Positions 9,903 to 20,500 of a DNA stretch of 43,500 nt are shown one piece after another. The position numbers were made by a program, and so were the translations under genes. The notes under the pieces are model-generated. The model worked only from the letters and a program-made list of their open reading frames with translations. It was not told where the DNA came from and searched no databases. Position 1 is the first letter of the stretch. Each line of letters starts with the position of its first letter. Source of the stretch: Candidatus Coprocola pullicola (GTDB lineage Bacteria > Bacillota > Clostridia > Lachnospirales > Anaerotignaceae); contig DVLQ01000057.1 of assembly GCA_018715395.1 (NCBI GenBank), forward strand, positions 1-43,500, given 5' to 3'.

Positions 9903-9920
9903 TGAAAGAAATTTCTTTCA
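9903..9920. promoter_or_regulatory. 18-bp perfect palindrome, candidate operator
   Basis: TGAAAGAAATTTCTTTCA, 28 bp upstream of the HD-domain gene start. Confidence 0.45.
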
Positions 9921-9948
9921 AAATATAATGTATTTAAAGGAGCGAATT

Positions 9949-10464
9949 ATGGAAAAAGCCATTGGTTCTAAAGTCAATTTAAAAAACATGGAAGATATGT
10001 TGGCAGTAGAGTATATGTCCTGTGTTTGGGATTTGATGGATGAAGAAAAGGTACAAAAGCTAGATGACCATGTGCAACACTGTAATACAAGCAGATTACA
10101 GCATAGTGTCAATGTATCTTATTATAGTTTTTTAGTTTGCCGTTTTATGGGATGGGACTATCGTTCCGCAGCAAGGGCGGGTTTGCTTCATGACATGTTT
10201 TACTATGATTGGAGAGTGACAAAAGGAAATAGAACAAACCATGCTTCATGGCACCCTCGTGTAGCATATGATAATGCAAGAAAATTAACACAATTAAATA
10301 AAATTGAAAAAGATGCGATTTTAAAACATATGTGGCCTTGTACACTTGTTCCACCCAGATATAAAGAATCTTATGTTGTGACATTTGTAGATAAGGCTTG
10401 TGCAGTAGTGGAAGCTGTAGGACAAAAATGGCAAAAGGTTGTAGGTGCAAGTGCACACTCATAA
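9949..10464 (+). CDS. HD-domain (phosphohydrolase-like) protein
   Basis: 'RLQHSVNVSYYSFLVCRFMGWDYRSAARAGLLHDMFYYDW' with H...HD arrangement; RBS AAAGGAG before ATG 9949. Confidence 0.8.
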   Translation: MEKAIGSKVNLKNMEDMLAVEYMSCVWDLMDEEKVQKLDDHVQHCNTSRLQHSVNVSYYSFLVCRFMGWDYRSAARAGLLHDMFYYDWRVTKGNRTNHASWHPRVAYDNARKLTQLNKIEKDAILKHMWPCTLVPPRYKESYVVTFVDKACAVVEAVGQKWQKVVGASAHS

Positions 10465-10490
10465 GCTAAAATTGGCTTTAGAATACAAAC

Positions 10491-10538
10491 AAAACAATAA
10501 GGAGTTCTTTTGGAATAAAAAGAACTCCTTATTGTTTT
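10491..10538. terminator. Bidirectional intrinsic terminator between convergent genes
   Basis: Perfect 21-bp stem AAAACAATAAGGAGTTCTTTT/AAAAGAACTCCTTATTGTTTT. Confidence 0.92.
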
Positions 10539-10555
10539 ATAATGCTTTAGTTATT

Positions 10556-10789
10556 TTATACTTTATAGTTTTTTGGCGCTTCCGGAACATCTATTATGAC
10601 TTTGCGACAATGAGAACAATAGTATCCCTCTAGTTTATCTCCGATAAAAAGAGAAAGTGGATCAGGAGAAGAAATGAGTGGAACAGAATGTTCTTCGTCT
10701 ATACAAAACACAGGAAGTACTATATTTCTTCCTATTTTACTAATAATTTGACCGAATATCATTTTTTGATTACAATAAGGACAATTCAT
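10556..10789 (-). CDS. Small zinc-ribbon protein (PF20097/DUF6487-like)
   Basis: 'MNCPYCNQKM...YYCSHCRKVI' paired CxxC; RBS GAAAGGAG upstream of internal Met. Confidence 0.7.
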   Translation of the reverse strand: MNCPYCNQKMIFGQIISKIGRNIVLPVFCIDEEHSVPLISSPDPLSLFIGDKLEGYYCSHCRKVIIDVPEAPKNYKV

Positions 10790-10805
10790 AATAAAAACTC
10801 CTTTC

Positions 10806-11465
10806 TCATAAATGAGTACGTCTTTGTATTTCAGAAAAAAATAAATCACGTCGAAATATAAAAAGCCCTCCAAAAACTATTATACTAATAGAAACAGATA
10901 TGGCAGAAGGATATAATATAGAAACTTTATGTTTTAAAAGAAATATAAGTGGAATAAGTCCTAATATTGCATCTAATATAAGATATAATATATATTCACT
11001 TGTATGCAGCTTTAAAAAATAAGCTAGTACACAAGTGCTGATAATAGCGCCTATACAAAGAAAAGGAAGTACATATTCCAATGACCAGCTTTTGTAACCT
11101 GTTTTCCAGTCCCAAAAAACAGCTAATGTAGAAAGTATGATAACTTGCCATAATATATTTTTTGGTATATTATGCCATTTTTTTAATGCCACTAAAACAG
11201 AAAACCAAAAACAGCCGCTTCCTGCAAGTACAAAAAGCACCCACCATCCATCTTGAGGACGAGAAAGATTAATTCCAACACAAATAGCAATAGCCACCAA
11301 TGTTATGAAAAGACAAATACGCAGCATTTTTTGACTAAGAGGATATTCTGCTTTTATTATAGGAAAAGGGCTTTTTTCTGGACTTCCAGTCAGTTCGCTT
11401 TGACAAAGTGGACAGCTTTTTAAGCTGCCTTTGATTTGAATATGACATTGTTTACATTCATACAT
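10806..11465 (-). CDS. DUF6320-like membrane protein with N-terminal zinc ribbon
   Basis: 'MYECKQCHIQIKGSLKSCPLCQSEL' followed by several hydrophobic helices; overlaps upstream gene. Confidence 0.7.
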   Translation of the reverse strand: MYECKQCHIQIKGSLKSCPLCQSELTGSPEKSPFPIIKAEYPLSQKMLRICLFITLVAIAICVGINLSRPQDGWWVLFVLAGSGCFWFSVLVALKKWHNIPKNILWQVIILSTLAVFWDWKTGYKSWSLEYVLPFLCIGAIISTCVLAYFLKLHTSEYILYLILDAILGLIPLIFLLKHKVSILYPSAISVSISIIVFGGLFIFRRDLFFSEIQRRTHL

Positions 11466-12753
11466 GAGTAGATTCCTCCTGTTGCAAATTAGTTGCAATT
11501 TCTATAGAAAGCCCCATATTTGTCATATGACGAAAAAAACGTTTTGGCAAATCGCTATGACAAAATGCTGTAGTGATGCTGATAACAAAACAATCTTGAA
11601 AAGAACAAGTAGCAATTTGCATTGTTTTTGTACTAACAAATACATCAAATAAATGAATATATTTTGCAATCTTTTCAGGCATAGTAATTTTTCCAACATT
11701 AGATACACAGGAAGTAACTTTTTGATAAGAAAGCCAACTGGCAAAACGCAATATTGGATCTTTTATAGTTAAAGGGACTAATTTCATTGTAATATTATGT
11801 TCAAGTGCAGAAAGAGTGTTCATACCAATTCTAAGCGCTTCGGCTGTTAATTTTTGCTTAAATTCTTTTTTGACACAAGTAAGTATTGTTTCAAATGTAT
11901 TTTCTTGGTTTTCAAAAAAATAACGAATTTGTATTACCTTAAAAAAATTTCTGGTAGTTTTAGAGGGAAAATAACTTCTTAAATTAACGGGAACACTGAT
12001 GACAATAGGTTTTTTTTGTTCTGCAATGCTCATACCTTCATAGATAGAATAAATCCAAAGAGCTACGATAAATTCTGTAATAGTAGCTTGATATTTTCGG
12101 GAGAGAATAAGCATGGATTTTACAGAAACATAGCCTTCTATGATACCCATTTGCCCTACTCCAATTTCTTCTCCTTTCAGGTGATAGGCAAAAGGAGATT
12201 TTTCTGTATTTTTCTTTTTTTCTTTTTTAAAATATTTTGAAAAGCTGTCTATACTTTTTTCTGAAGTAGATGTAGTATCTGCCAAAAAAATTTCTTGATC
12301 TGATAATGATTCTTTATGTTTTTCCAAAACATAATAAAATACCAATGTTTTTAAAAAAAGTAACGCTCCGGAACCATCAGATAAAACATGATGCACTTCT
12401 AAATTGATACGTTTGTGAAAATAAGAAATATCAAAAAGAAGTGTTTTTCTGTTTGGAAAATATAAAGGAGCACAGGGACAACGATTTTCTATGTGAACGG
12501 TAGGCTTTCTTTGGGTATGTTCTAGATAGTACCAAAAAAGCCCCTTTTTTAAAATAGAGCAGTAATATGGAAATTTTTTTAATGTCTTTTCCAATGCTTT
12601 TTGTAATACAGCAGCATCTATTGTTTCATAAAGTTCACAAGAAAAACGAAATACTTTGGTATCTCTTTGGTCAGTATTTGCCGGAAATATTTTTGCGGCA
12701 TTGTCTAATTTATGCCATTGTGATTTTTTTGTTTGTTTCAAAGGAATTTTCAC
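11458..12753 (-). CDS. Condensation/alcohol-acetyltransferase-like acyltransferase
   Basis: HHxxxDG motif 'EVHHVLSDGSGALLFLKTLV' and overall size. Confidence 0.7.
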   Translation of the reverse strand: MKIPLKQTKKSQWHKLDNAAKIFPANTDQRDTKVFRFSCELYETIDAAVLQKALEKTLKKFPYYCSILKKGLFWYYLEHTQRKPTVHIENRCPCAPLYFPNRKTLLFDISYFHKRINLEVHHVLSDGSGALLFLKTLVFYYVLEKHKESLSDQEIFLADTTSTSEKSIDSFSKYFKKEKKKNTEKSPFAYHLKGEEIGVGQMGIIEGYVSVKSMLILSRKYQATITEFIVALWIYSIYEGMSIAEQKKPIVISVPVNLRSYFPSKTTRNFFKVIQIRYFFENQENTFETILTCVKKEFKQKLTAEALRIGMNTLSALEHNITMKLVPLTIKDPILRFASWLSYQKVTSCVSNVGKITMPEKIAKYIHLFDVFVSTKTMQIATCSFQDCFVISITTAFCHSDLPKRFFRHMTNMGLSIEIATNLQQEESTHV

Positions 12754-13676
12754 CTCTGTAAAAATTGATTTATGATTTTATAAGTATGTTTGATAAGAGG
12801 GTTTTTTTCAGAAAGAGAAGAAAAATAGCCGTGAAGAGCGTCAGGCATTCTTTTAATAATAACATGATTACCTGCCTCTTGCAATTTTCTCCCATAGGCT
12901 TCCCCTTCATCTCGTAAAGGACAATATTGTGCAGAAAGAATCAATGTGCATGGCTGATTGCTGAAATCTTTTGCTAAAAGAGGAGCAAAATAAGGGTTTT
13001 TCATATCTTTTGAACTGGAACAATATAATTGCATATAATCGGAAACCATTTTTGAAGTTAAAAGATAGTCTGTGCCATTTTCTCGAACAGAAACAAAAGG
13101 TGATGTTTCACTATGGTCATAAAATGTGGCGGGATAAATCAATATTTGTTGTTTTGGCATAAACTCTCCTCTGTCTCTTGCCATAAGACTTAAAGCAGCG
13201 GCAAGATTTCCTCCTGCGCTATCGCCAATGATTGTGATATCTTCTGGTTTTACTTGAAATAAATGGGCATGGCAAAAAATTTCTTTTGTGACATAATAGC
13301 AGTCTTCTAGACCAATAGGAAAGGGATATTCTGGAGCAAGTCTATAATCTACAGAAATCACAATATGGTCTGTTAATCTTGCCATGGTCGCACAAACCTT
13401 ATCATAACTTTCGATATTACCTGTTACCCAGCCTCCTCCATGAAAAAAAATAAGCAGGGGATGAGTGAAAGAATTGGGGGGAGAAAAGATTCTAACAGGA
13501 ATTTGATAGCTTCCCCTAGTTATTTTATGATTGCATATTTTATAATAAGGTGGTTTGATAATTGTTTTATGAGCTAGTGTAACAAGGCGTCTATGTATTT
13601 TGTATGTTTTTTTTATATTTGGGCTGGAACGCGTTAGAAGCTTAATAGCGGTTCGTTTGGTTTTACTAAGCGCCAT
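12750..13676 (-). CDS. Alpha/beta hydrolase, hormone-sensitive-lipase type esterase
   Basis: 'FFHGGGWVTGN', 'IIGDSAGGNLAAALSL', C-terminal 'DALHGYF'. Confidence 0.88.
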   Translation of the reverse strand: MALSKTKRTAIKLLTRSSPNIKKTYKIHRRLVTLAHKTIIKPPYYKICNHKITRGSYQIPVRIFSPPNSFTHPLLIFFHGGGWVTGNIESYDKVCATMARLTDHIVISVDYRLAPEYPFPIGLEDCYYVTKEIFCHAHLFQVKPEDITIIGDSAGGNLAAALSLMARDRGEFMPKQQILIYPATFYDHSETSPFVSVRENGTDYLLTSKMVSDYMQLYCSSSKDMKNPYFAPLLAKDFSNQPCTLILSAQYCPLRDEGEAYGRKLQEAGNHVIIKRMPDALHGYFSSLSEKNPLIKHTYKIINQFLQR

Positions 13677-13867
13677 AACAATACTCCTTTTTTATAATTA
13701 TATTGTTGTTTTACTATAACATGAATTTATAAAAATCACAATAAAGACAAACAGAAAAAAGGATTTCTTACAAAAACTTCATATTTATTGTTAAAATTTA
13801 GGAATTGATTTTTAGTTGATTATTTGATTATAATGTTTATTTCTTATGAAAAAGGACTTTTGCTTTT

Positions 13868-14500
13868 TTATTTGGCACGTTCTATTCTTTGTAACTTAAA
13901 AACAAATTGTCTGATGGCAGCTTCTTCGTCGGGGGATAAATCTTCAAAACAACAGCCATAACAACGTCCTTCTTTTGGGTGGTCTTGTATTCTAAGAATT
14001 TTTGCCTTCACATCAAATGGCTTATCTGCAAACTCAAAGTGATAGATGATATCTTCCCTTTCCATAAGTATGTTTTGAGGACAAATAAAAAGCATACCTC
14101 CTGCGCTAATATCCAATAATTGAGCGGTGGTTGTTTGATTATTTCGAAAAAGAAGTGTTAGATTTATTTCTAAGTGATCTACCTTTATTTTAACGTCGCG
14201 ACGGCGTTGTATGGTTCCTATTTCTTTTAAAAGAGAAAATGTGATGCTGGAATGATGAAATTTTATTACTTTGGCATGAAAACAACAAAGACCCTTGACA
14301 TTATGAGTCATTAAAAGTACAACATCGTCACAAAATATATGAGTTAAATCTTCTGTAGAAGTAGCGTCAAAAACAGCTGTTATTTGGTTATCCTCTTTTT
14401 TGACCATACGAGCTGTTTTGATTAATTTTTTATCTGATAAATTTAGCGTGTCCATTACATCTAGTGTATAAAATTTTACTTCTTCATTAAATTCCTTCAT
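13868..14500 (-). CDS. PilZ-domain protein (YcgR-like flagellar-brake architecture)
   Basis: 'QRRRDVKIKV' followed by 'LLDISAGGMLF' (RxxxR ... D/NxSxxG). Confidence 0.82.
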   Translation of the reverse strand: MKEFNEEVKFYTLDVMDTLNLSDKKLIKTARMVKKEDNQITAVFDATSTEDLTHIFCDDVVLLMTHNVKGLCCFHAKVIKFHHSSITFSLLKEIGTIQRRRDVKIKVDHLEINLTLLFRNNQTTTAQLLDISAGGMLFICPQNILMEREDIIYHFEFADKPFDVKAKILRIQDHPKEGRCYGCCFEDLSPDEEAAIRQFVFKLQRIERAK

Positions 14501-14647
14501 TATTATAACACCTCTTTCATCACTGAGTCACGGCAAAATTTTTATTTGTTTATTAATACTATACCTAATTTCCCAATAAAACGTCAAGAATTTATTGAAA
14601 AGTGTAAAATGGATTTGGCAAAGTAAGATACATTTGTTCTGTTTTCG

Positions 14648-14677
14648 TTGACAGAAAGAAAAGAAACATAGTAAAAT
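14648..14677 (+). promoter_or_regulatory. Putative sigmaA promoter for ruvAB
   Basis: TTGACA-N18-TAAAAT. Confidence 0.65.
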
Positions 14678-14712
14678 AAAAAAATATAGACGCAAAGAAA
14701 GGAAACAGCAAA

Positions 14713-15306
14713 ATGATTTCATACATAAAAGGAACCATTACACATAAAGGTGAAACATTTGTTGTGTTAGAATGTCAAGGAATTGGTTATAAAATATCTG
14801 TTTCTGATACAACGCTTTCTCGATTGGATCAACAACAAGAAACTATGTTATACACATTTTTATATGTTAAAGAAGACAGTATTTCTCTTTTTGGCTTTTT
14901 AACAGAACAGGAACAATCTCTTTTTGAGCGGCTTTTGAGTGTTTCAGGAATTGGACCTAAGGGAGCTTTGGGATTTTTGTCACAAATGACTCCGCAAGAA
15001 ATTGTACTTGCTATTGTTTCAGAGGATATCAGAGCATTGACAAAGGCTCCGGGCGTTGGAAAAAAAACAGCGCAAAGACTTGTTTTGGAGTTAAAAGATA
15101 AAGTAAAAGCAGAAGATGCTTTAAAAGAAACACATTTGGAACAAAAACAAGAAAATTCCGGTGCAAAGTGGGAAGCCATAGAAGGTTTGACTGCTCTTGG
15201 ATACAGCAAAAGCGAGGCGGTAAAGGCAGTTCATGCAAGCTATCAAGAGGGTCTTTCTGTAGAAGAGATTTTGAAACTGGCATTAAAAAAGATGGTCAAT
15301 TTTTAG
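14713..15306 (+). CDS. ruvA: Holliday junction branch migration protein RuvA
   Basis: 'MISYIKGTI...VSGIGPKGALGFLS...APGVGKKTAQRLVLELKDK'. Confidence 0.96.
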   Translation: MISYIKGTITHKGETFVVLECQGIGYKISVSDTTLSRLDQQQETMLYTFLYVKEDSISLFGFLTEQEQSLFERLLSVSGIGPKGALGFLSQMTPQEIVLAIVSEDIRALTKAPGVGKKTAQRLVLELKDKVKAEDALKETHLEQKQENSGAKWEAIEGLTALGYSKSEAVKAVHASYQEGLSVEEILKLALKKMVNF

Positions 15307-15323
15307 GAAAATAGGTGGTTGAT

Positions 15324-16340
15324 TTGGAAAATAGGACAATTATAACAGCAGGCTTTCAAAATGAAGACATAGAATTTGAGCCAAAACTCCGCCCAGAAAC
15401 ATTGGAAAGCTATATTGGACAGGAAAATGTCAAAAACAACATGCGAGTGTTTATTGAAGCGGCAAAGCAAAGAAAAGAAGCTCTTGACCATGTACTGCTT
15501 TATGGACCTCCGGGTCTGGGAAAAACCACGCTTTCTAATATTATTGCAAATGAAATGGGCGTTCATATCAAAACCACTTCCGGTCCTGCCATAGAACGTC
15601 CGGGAGATATGGCTGCAATACTCAACAGCTTATCAGAGGGAGATATTTTATTTATAGATGAAATACACAGACTCAATCGTATGATTGAAGAAATATTGTA
15701 TCCTGCTATGGAGGATTTTGTGATTGATATTGTTATTGGAAAAGGTCCCGGTGCAAAGTCCGTCAGGCTGGATTTGCCACATTTTACACTGATTGGAGCT
15801 ACCACAAGGATAGGGCTTTTGACAGCGCCCCTTCGGGACAGATTTGGTGTGATACATCGTTTGGAATTATACACAGTTGAAGAATTGACAACCATTATAA
15901 TACGTTCTGCTGAGGTGTTGCAAATTGATATGGAACAAGAAGGTGCAAAAGAAATTGCAAAACGTTCCAGAGGAACTCCCCGTATTGCAAATCGTTTGCT
16001 AAAAAGAGTAAGAGATTTTGCACAGGTAAAATATAACAGCCATATTACACAGCAAGTGGCAAAACGAGCATTAGACCAATTAGATGTGGATAAAATGGGA
16101 CTGGATTTAATTGATAGAAAAATGCTTTTGACTATGATAGAAAAATTTAACGGAAGACCTGTGGGGGTTGATACCATAGCCGTATCCATTGGAGAAGCTC
16201 CTGAAACCATAGAAGATGTATATGAACCATATTTATTGCAGCTAGGATATATACAAAGAACGCCCAGAGGAAGAGTGGTAACAGAAAGAGGATATGCTCA
16301 TTTTGGTATACCATATCCTATTAAAGAAGGAGAAATTTGA
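15324..16340 (+). CDS. ruvB: Holliday junction branch migration ATPase RuvB
   Basis: '[19 protein letters not shown]...[22 protein letters not shown]...[17 protein letters not shown]'. TTG 15324 preferred from RBS AGGTGG and N-terminal 'ENRTIIT'; ORF opens at GTG 15315. Confidence 0.95.
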   Translation: MENRTIITAGFQNEDIEFEPKLRPETLESYIGQENVKNNMRVFIEAAKQRKEALDHVLLYGPPGLGKTTLSNIIANEMGVHIKTTSGPAIERPGDMAAILNSLSEGDILFIDEIHRLNRMIEEILYPAMEDFVIDIVIGKGPGAKSVRLDLPHFTLIGATTRIGLLTAPLRDRFGVIHRLELYTVEELTTIIIRSAEVLQIDMEQEGAKEIAKRSRGTPRIANRLLKRVRDFAQVKYNSHITQQVAKRALDQLDVDKMGLDLIDRKMLLTMIEKFNGRPVGVDTIAVSIGEAPETIEDVYEPYLLQLGYIQRTPRGRVVTERGYAHFGIPYPIKEGEI

Positions 16341-16341
16341 A

Positions 16342-16584
16342 ATGAAATTAAAAATGGAAGAATTGATACAAGCAGTGAAGGAAGAACTGCTTTGTTATGA
16401 AGATATGCAGCAAACAGCACAGCAATGGGAAAAGGAATTTAGACTGTGGGTAAAACAAAAAAAGAAAAAACAGCCTTTTTTTATGACCATTGAAGACGAA
16501 GATGAAATATTTGAAATAGCAGATTCTTACAAAGAGGCTGTGGAAGAAAAAAAGGTTGAGCAGTATTGGAAGGAGTTTTCATAA
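16342..16584 (+). CDS. Small acidic/charged hypothetical protein
   Basis: 80 aa ORF directly after ruvB with GAAGGAGAAATTTGA upstream. Confidence 0.6.
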   Translation: MKLKMEELIQAVKEELLCYEDMQQTAQQWEKEFRLWVKQKKKKQPFFMTIEDEDEIFEIADSYKEAVEEKKVEQYWKEFS

Positions 16585-16597
16585 ATAGGGAGGAAAT

Positions 16598-16969
16598 ATG
16601 GGGAATTTTTCAAAACAAAGAGAAGAAATTAAACAAGCGGTACTGGAAAGTGAAAATCATCCCACGGCGGAAGAAGTATATCATATTGTAAAACAAAAGC
16701 ATTCTACAGCCAGTTTAAGCACAGTATATAGAAATTTAAATTTATTAAGCGAATTGGGTATGATTCGAAAAATTTATATGCCCAATGGCTGCGTTCGGTT
16801 TGATGGGGCATTATATCAGCATTTTCATAGTGTTTGCCTCAAATGCGGCAAGGTTTTTAACATTGATTTTTGTTTAGATGGTTTATATCAAGCAGTAGAA
16901 GAACAAACGGGAATGCAGTCTGTGCAATATTGTTTGATTGTAGAGGGGCTTTGCACAGACTGCCAATGA
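16598..16969 (+). CDS. Fur-family transcriptional regulator
   Basis: 'HPTAEEVYHIVKQKHSTASLSTVYRNLNLLSELGMIRKI' winged helix; paired CxxC 'CLKCGK...CTDC'. Confidence 0.9.
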   Translation: MGNFSKQREEIKQAVLESENHPTAEEVYHIVKQKHSTASLSTVYRNLNLLSELGMIRKIYMPNGCVRFDGALYQHFHSVCLKCGKVFNIDFCLDGLYQAVEEQTGMQSVQYCLIVEGLCTDCQ

Positions 16970-16994
16970 TAATTTTTGAGGGAATGTAAAAGCC

Positions 16995-17408
16995 TCATTT
17001 GATAGAGGCTTCTGCAAGCCCTTTTTCTACAGCAGTTAAAATCAGTTGCGCAGTATATGTATTTTGGGAGGATACATCAATGGCAGTAGACTGTTGTCTA
17101 ACAATTTGGTCACCAATTTCTTCTGCTGTTGTTTCTACAAGAGGATAAAAAACAGAAATAGTTTCCGGCATCTGTGTTAAAGAAACAGATTTGATACTAT
17201 CCTTATCAACGACAATTTCCACTTCTGCTAGTTCTCCATTTAGTGCAAATTGTGCATAATAGGTACCGGGATTGTAGAGCGCTGTTTTTTCTCCTTTTGG
17301 TAAAAAGAAATAAATCAATCCTATAATGATAATAACGCCTAATATGGCAAAAACTGCTGTTTTTACCAATTCTCTGAATTTGATAACAATAAATTTTGTT
17401 CCATTCAT
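16995..17408 (-). CDS. Membrane-anchored FMN-binding-domain-like protein
   Basis: N-terminal TM, then 'GTYYAQFALNGELAEVEIVVDKDSIKSVSL...AIDVSSQNTYT' resembling FMN_bind; RBS AGGAGG before internal Met. Confidence 0.5.
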   Translation of the reverse strand: MNGTKFIVIKFRELVKTAVFAILGVIIIIGLIYFFLPKGEKTALYNPGTYYAQFALNGELAEVEIVVDKDSIKSVSLTQMPETISVFYPLVETTAEEIGDQIVRQQSTAIDVSSQNTYTAQLILTAVEKGLAEASIK

Positions 17409-17514
17409 GTGGCAACCTCCTAATACTGATAATAAATACATTTATAATACTGTATGAATTTGAAAGAAGCATTATGCCTTTCTATAAATGAAAAAAGAAA
17501 GAAGGAGATTATTT

Positions 17515-20500
17515 ATGAGTTTTAGATTGCTCATTGGACGTGCCGGTACAGGAAAAACACAATACTGTTTGAAAGAAATCGCGAAAAAGCAGCAACAGCA
17601 AAAAGGACGATTTTTATTGCTTGTACCGGAACAATATTCTTCTCAAGCGCATAGAGAATTGATGGAACAGACCTATAGCAAAAGCATTTTGCAGGCAGAA
17701 GTATTGGATTTTAGAAAACTTGCTTATAGAGTGTTTCAAAAAAGAGGATTGGGAAAAACAACGCTTTTGGGCGATATTGGAAAATCTATGACATTGCGAA
17801 AAATATTAAATCAAAAAAAAGAAGAATTGGTCTATTTTAAAAATAGTTTGGATCAGCAAGGTTTTGTTGACCGACTATCTGTTACCATATCAGAATTATT
17901 TCAATACCGTTTTACAATACAACAGTTAAAAGAATATGAAAAAAAACAGGCTTTATCCCAAAAAATAAAAGATAAGCTTTCTGATTTAGAGTTAATAATG
18001 CAAGCATATGAGGCATTTTTGAAAAAAGAATATATTTCCAGCGATGAAATACTGGATTTATTGGCAGACAAATTAGAAAAAGTCAAGCAATGGGAAAATA
18101 CAGAAATTTGGATAGATGGTTTTTATAGCTTTACACCTCAAGAGTATGAGGTAATAGGACAGTTGATGCGTTTGGCAAAACAAGTGACTGTGACATTGAC
18201 ACTAGACGCTTATACATTTCATCAACAGAGTGTTGCTATGTTTAATGGTTTTTTTGAACCTTTTATGACGGCAAAAAAATTAAAAGAAATCGCAAAAGAA
18301 CAAAATTGTCCTTTGGCAGAGCCAATCATATTACAACAAAATCAAAGAACAAACAAAAAAGCACTTCTTTTTTTAGAAAAAAATTATTTCCGCTATTATC
18401 GTAAAAGTACAGAAGAAACAGATGGAATTACACTTTTTTCTGCCAAAGATCAATATGATGAAATGACAAAAATTGCAGAAGAAATGATTGCATTGGTGAG
18501 AGATAAAAATATACGATATAAAGAAATTGCCATTGTGACAAATGGTTTGGCGCAATATGAAAAAAGTTTGAAGGGTATATTGGAAGAATTTGAAATACCT
18601 TATTTTATTGATACCAAAAGAGAAATTATATCACACCCTTTGATTGAAGTAATAAGAAGCGTTTTAGATGCGATTGTATATCATTTTAATTATGAAGGAA
18701 TGTTTCGTTATTTGAAAACAGGTTTTTCTCTTTTGACACAGTCAGAAACAGATGAACTGGAAAATTATGTTTTGGCATATGGTATCAAAGGACAAAAATG
18801 GCTCAAAGATACTTGGGAATATGGTATGCAGGATAAAACGCAACAACAAAAGGAGTATATCAACCAATTGAGAGAAAAAGCCATTATGCCTTTAATACCA
18901 TTGTATGAAAAATCTAAAAGAAAACAAACGCTTTTGGAATGGACAAAAGGAATTTTTACATTTTTGCAAACAGTTTATGCCGGTGAAAAAACAATGGAAC
19001 TGGCAGAAAAAGCAGAAACTGTAGAAAGAGCAAAGGAGCATCAGCAAATATGGTCTATGCTGATGGAACTTTTAGAAAAGGCTGTGGAGCTTTTAGGCAA
19101 TGAAAAAATGTCAATACAGGAATTTAGCAAAATTATAGAAGCAGGATTGGAACAAAGCAAAATGGGAATTATTCCTCCTACTGTAGACAGTATTATTGTA
19201 GGAGATATTGAAAGAAGCCGTTTGCCGGAGGTGAAAGTACTTTTTGTTTTGGGAGTCAATGAAGGAATATTGCCTTCTCCTACAGAAGAAGAAGGAATTT
19301 TTTCAGAAGGAGAAAGAAACGCTTTGATAGAACAAGGAGCAGAACTGGCTTCTAGTGGGAAAAGAAAAGCATTTGAAGAACAGTACTTAATTTACAGAGG
19401 ATTTACAAAGCCTTCTGAAGAACTGTATATTAGCTATTGTACAGGAGATTTGGAAGGAAAACCCATTCGTCCTTCTTCTGTGATTGCAAAATTGAAAAAA
19501 TTATTTCCCAATTTGCAGCAAAAACAGTATACAGATGAACTTTGTCATATGGCGACGGCAAAAACAGCTATTCACTTTTTAGGAGAAGAAATGAGAAATC
19601 ATTTTTTACCAGAAAAAATGATGCAGGATGTATGGAAAGATGCATATAGCTATTATAATACGACTACACTATGGAAAAGACATATTACATTACTAAAAAA
19701 GGGTCTTTTTGCAAAAGAAGTGACAGAACATCTTTCCAAAAAAACGGTATCTAGGTTATATGGAAAGACATTTCTTTCCAGTGTTTCAAGATTGGAAAGG
19801 TTTTCGGCTTGTCCTTTTGCTTTTTTTGCAGAATATGCTTTAAAGGCAAAAGAAAGAAAACTCTATCAATTACAGATTCCGGACTTGGGTATATTATTTC
19901 ATGAAGTGATGGAATATTTTTCAAAGGAATTATCGGAGCAAAATATGGATTGGAAAGCATTAAATCAAGAGCAGTCTGATCAAATGATAGAAAAGGCTGT
20001 GCAAGAAACCGCTCCAAAATTGAGCAATCAAATATTATTTGATACAGCAGGAAATCGTTATTTGCTGCAAAGATTAAAAAGAATATCAAAAAGGGCGGCA
20101 TGGACATTGGCACAGCATGTGCAAATGGGAGATTTTAAGCCCTATGGCGCAGAGATTGGCTTTGGTATAGAACAAACATTGCCTCCTATTGTAATACAAT
20201 TGCAAGAAGGCGAAAAGCTTCTTTTGAATGGAAAAATAGACAGAGTTGATATTTTGGACAAAGATGGCAAAAGGTATGTCAAAGTCATTGATTATAAATC
20301 AGGCAGCAAAGAATTTGACTATACAGATATTTTTTATGGTTTGCAGCTACAGCTTTTGATTTATTTAGACGCTTTTTTAGAAAACAATCATCAACAAGAT
20401 GATGTTATCAAACCAGGAGCAGTATTTTATTTTAGAATGCAAGATCCTTCTATTCATATTAAAAAAGAAATGTCGGCAGAAGAAATTTATGCAGCATTAT

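Noticed and set aside
15563-16210. 215-aa antisense ORF opposite ruvB
   Set aside because: Shadow ORF from codon usage of ruvB; no independent coding evidence.
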